Assembly (NCBI GenBank): GCA_964019165.1
Contig: OZ025274.1
Span: 6,526,368-6,590,367 of the forward strand
Reading direction: 5' to 3'
Length of the DNA stretch: 64,000 nucleotides
Source: Mastigias papua
Lineage: Eukaryota > Cnidaria > Scyphozoa > Rhizostomeae > Mastigiidae
The notes beneath the pieces are model-generated. The model was not told the origin of the DNA. It did not search any database and saw nothing but the letters and a program-made list of their open reading frames with translations. Position 1 is the first letter of the stretch, and each line of letters begins with the position of its first letter. This document shows positions 63,390 through 64,000 of the stretch, piece by piece. A program made the position numbers and the translations under genes.

Positions 63390-64000
63390 TATAGCAAACT
63401 GTTAGCATGATAGCACACAAAAGAAGTTAGTGCGATTCTAGATCTAAACCAACCTCAAGTATACATCATTAGTTTCGGTAAACTGTACATAATCTTCACG
63501 TTTGTCCTCGAAAAGTATACAGTATTGGTTCAGTTTTGCGTTGAACCAGGTAATGGTTCCAATGTGCCATTTGTCATAAAATGCGCATATCTTTCTCTCA
63601 ACCAACGGATCTTTTTCATATCTTTCTCAAACGATTTACTTTAGTTGACACTTGTTAAATCCGTGGAGGGAATATGTCTCCCAAACCCCAAACTTTGAAA
63701 TAGCACAGAAAGCTCTAAAGTTTCTTAACTCTTTCGTTGTAGTTCTAAAAGTTTCCTAAATCTTAACGCGTTTAGTGCTAGGTTGCTTATAAACTGGTTT
63801 CTTATTTAAAAAAACGTGTAAGTCTTAAATCTAAAGTCACTTGGCAAATCTACGATATTACGTTACAATCAAGGGTGTACCGAAATAAGGGGTGTGGGGT
63901 GTTTCACAGGGCTCAAAAAAGTCAAAGTTGTAAGACTACTACGCAAGTTTTGTTATAAAAATCCACTCTATAAGAATATCAAGGCTCAAAATCGCTACAA
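63390..64000. other. Right edge, nothing recognised
   Basis: No gene or repeat identified in the final 600 bases. Confidence 0.4.

Overview
This is an animal (metazoan) nuclear DNA window of about 36% GC by eye. It has spliced genes with GT-AG introns, long introns packed with transposon debris, microsatellites, and no bacterial features. The mix of KSR, CASTOR, TLCD3 and membrane-anchored ALDH3 genes with L2/CR1/jockey-like LINEs, Penelope-like elements and retroelements with restriction-like endonucleases would suit a cnidarian or another early-branching or marine invertebrate. That placement is an inference, not a demonstration.

Layout. (1) 1-30,036, minus strand: most of a kinase suppressor of Ras (KSR) gene. 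Sixteen coding exons can be followed with consistent reading phase from the start codon at 30,036 to 767. They cover the N-terminal CA1/coiled-coil region, a Ser/Thr-rich linker, a complete C1 zinc finger and the N-lobe of the kinase-like domain. The rest of the kinase domain lies off the left edge. Its introns carry a Penelope-like remnant, a LINE fragment, copies of two retroelement families with restriction-like endonuclease (RLE) motifs, MITEs and a very long (GT)n tract. (2) 30,037-35,349: repeat-filled spacer with a LINE nested in an inverted-repeat DNA element and a foldback element. (3) 35,350-41,046, plus strand: a complete four-exon TLCD3 (FAM57) TLC-domain gene, 278 aa, including a probable GC-AG intron. 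(4) 41,047-45,141: simple repeats, a perfect-looking 56-bp hairpin, a tRNA-derived SINE and degenerate repeats. (5) 45,142-46,227, minus: an intronless CASTOR-type arginine sensor (361 aa). (6) 46,370-59,861: a broken LINE, a 1.4-kb inverted-repeat structure, an RLE retroelement relic, a TIR element and a mariner/pogo-like relic. (7) 59,862-61,361, minus: an intronless class 3 aldehyde dehydrogenase (499 aa) with a C-terminal membrane anchor. (8) 61,362-64,000: repeats and a LINE 3' end.

The four host genes do not form a pathway. KSR scaffolds RAF-MEK-ERK signalling, CASTOR senses arginine for mTORC1, and TLCD3 and ALDH3 act in membrane lipid or aldehyde metabolism. No new defence, biosynthetic or regulatory system was found. 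The observations most worth checking are the hairpin with a hammerhead-like core, the RLE relics with damaged catalytic motifs (one flanked by approximately 140-bp direct repeats), the GC-AG intron, and several unlabelled inverted-repeat elements.
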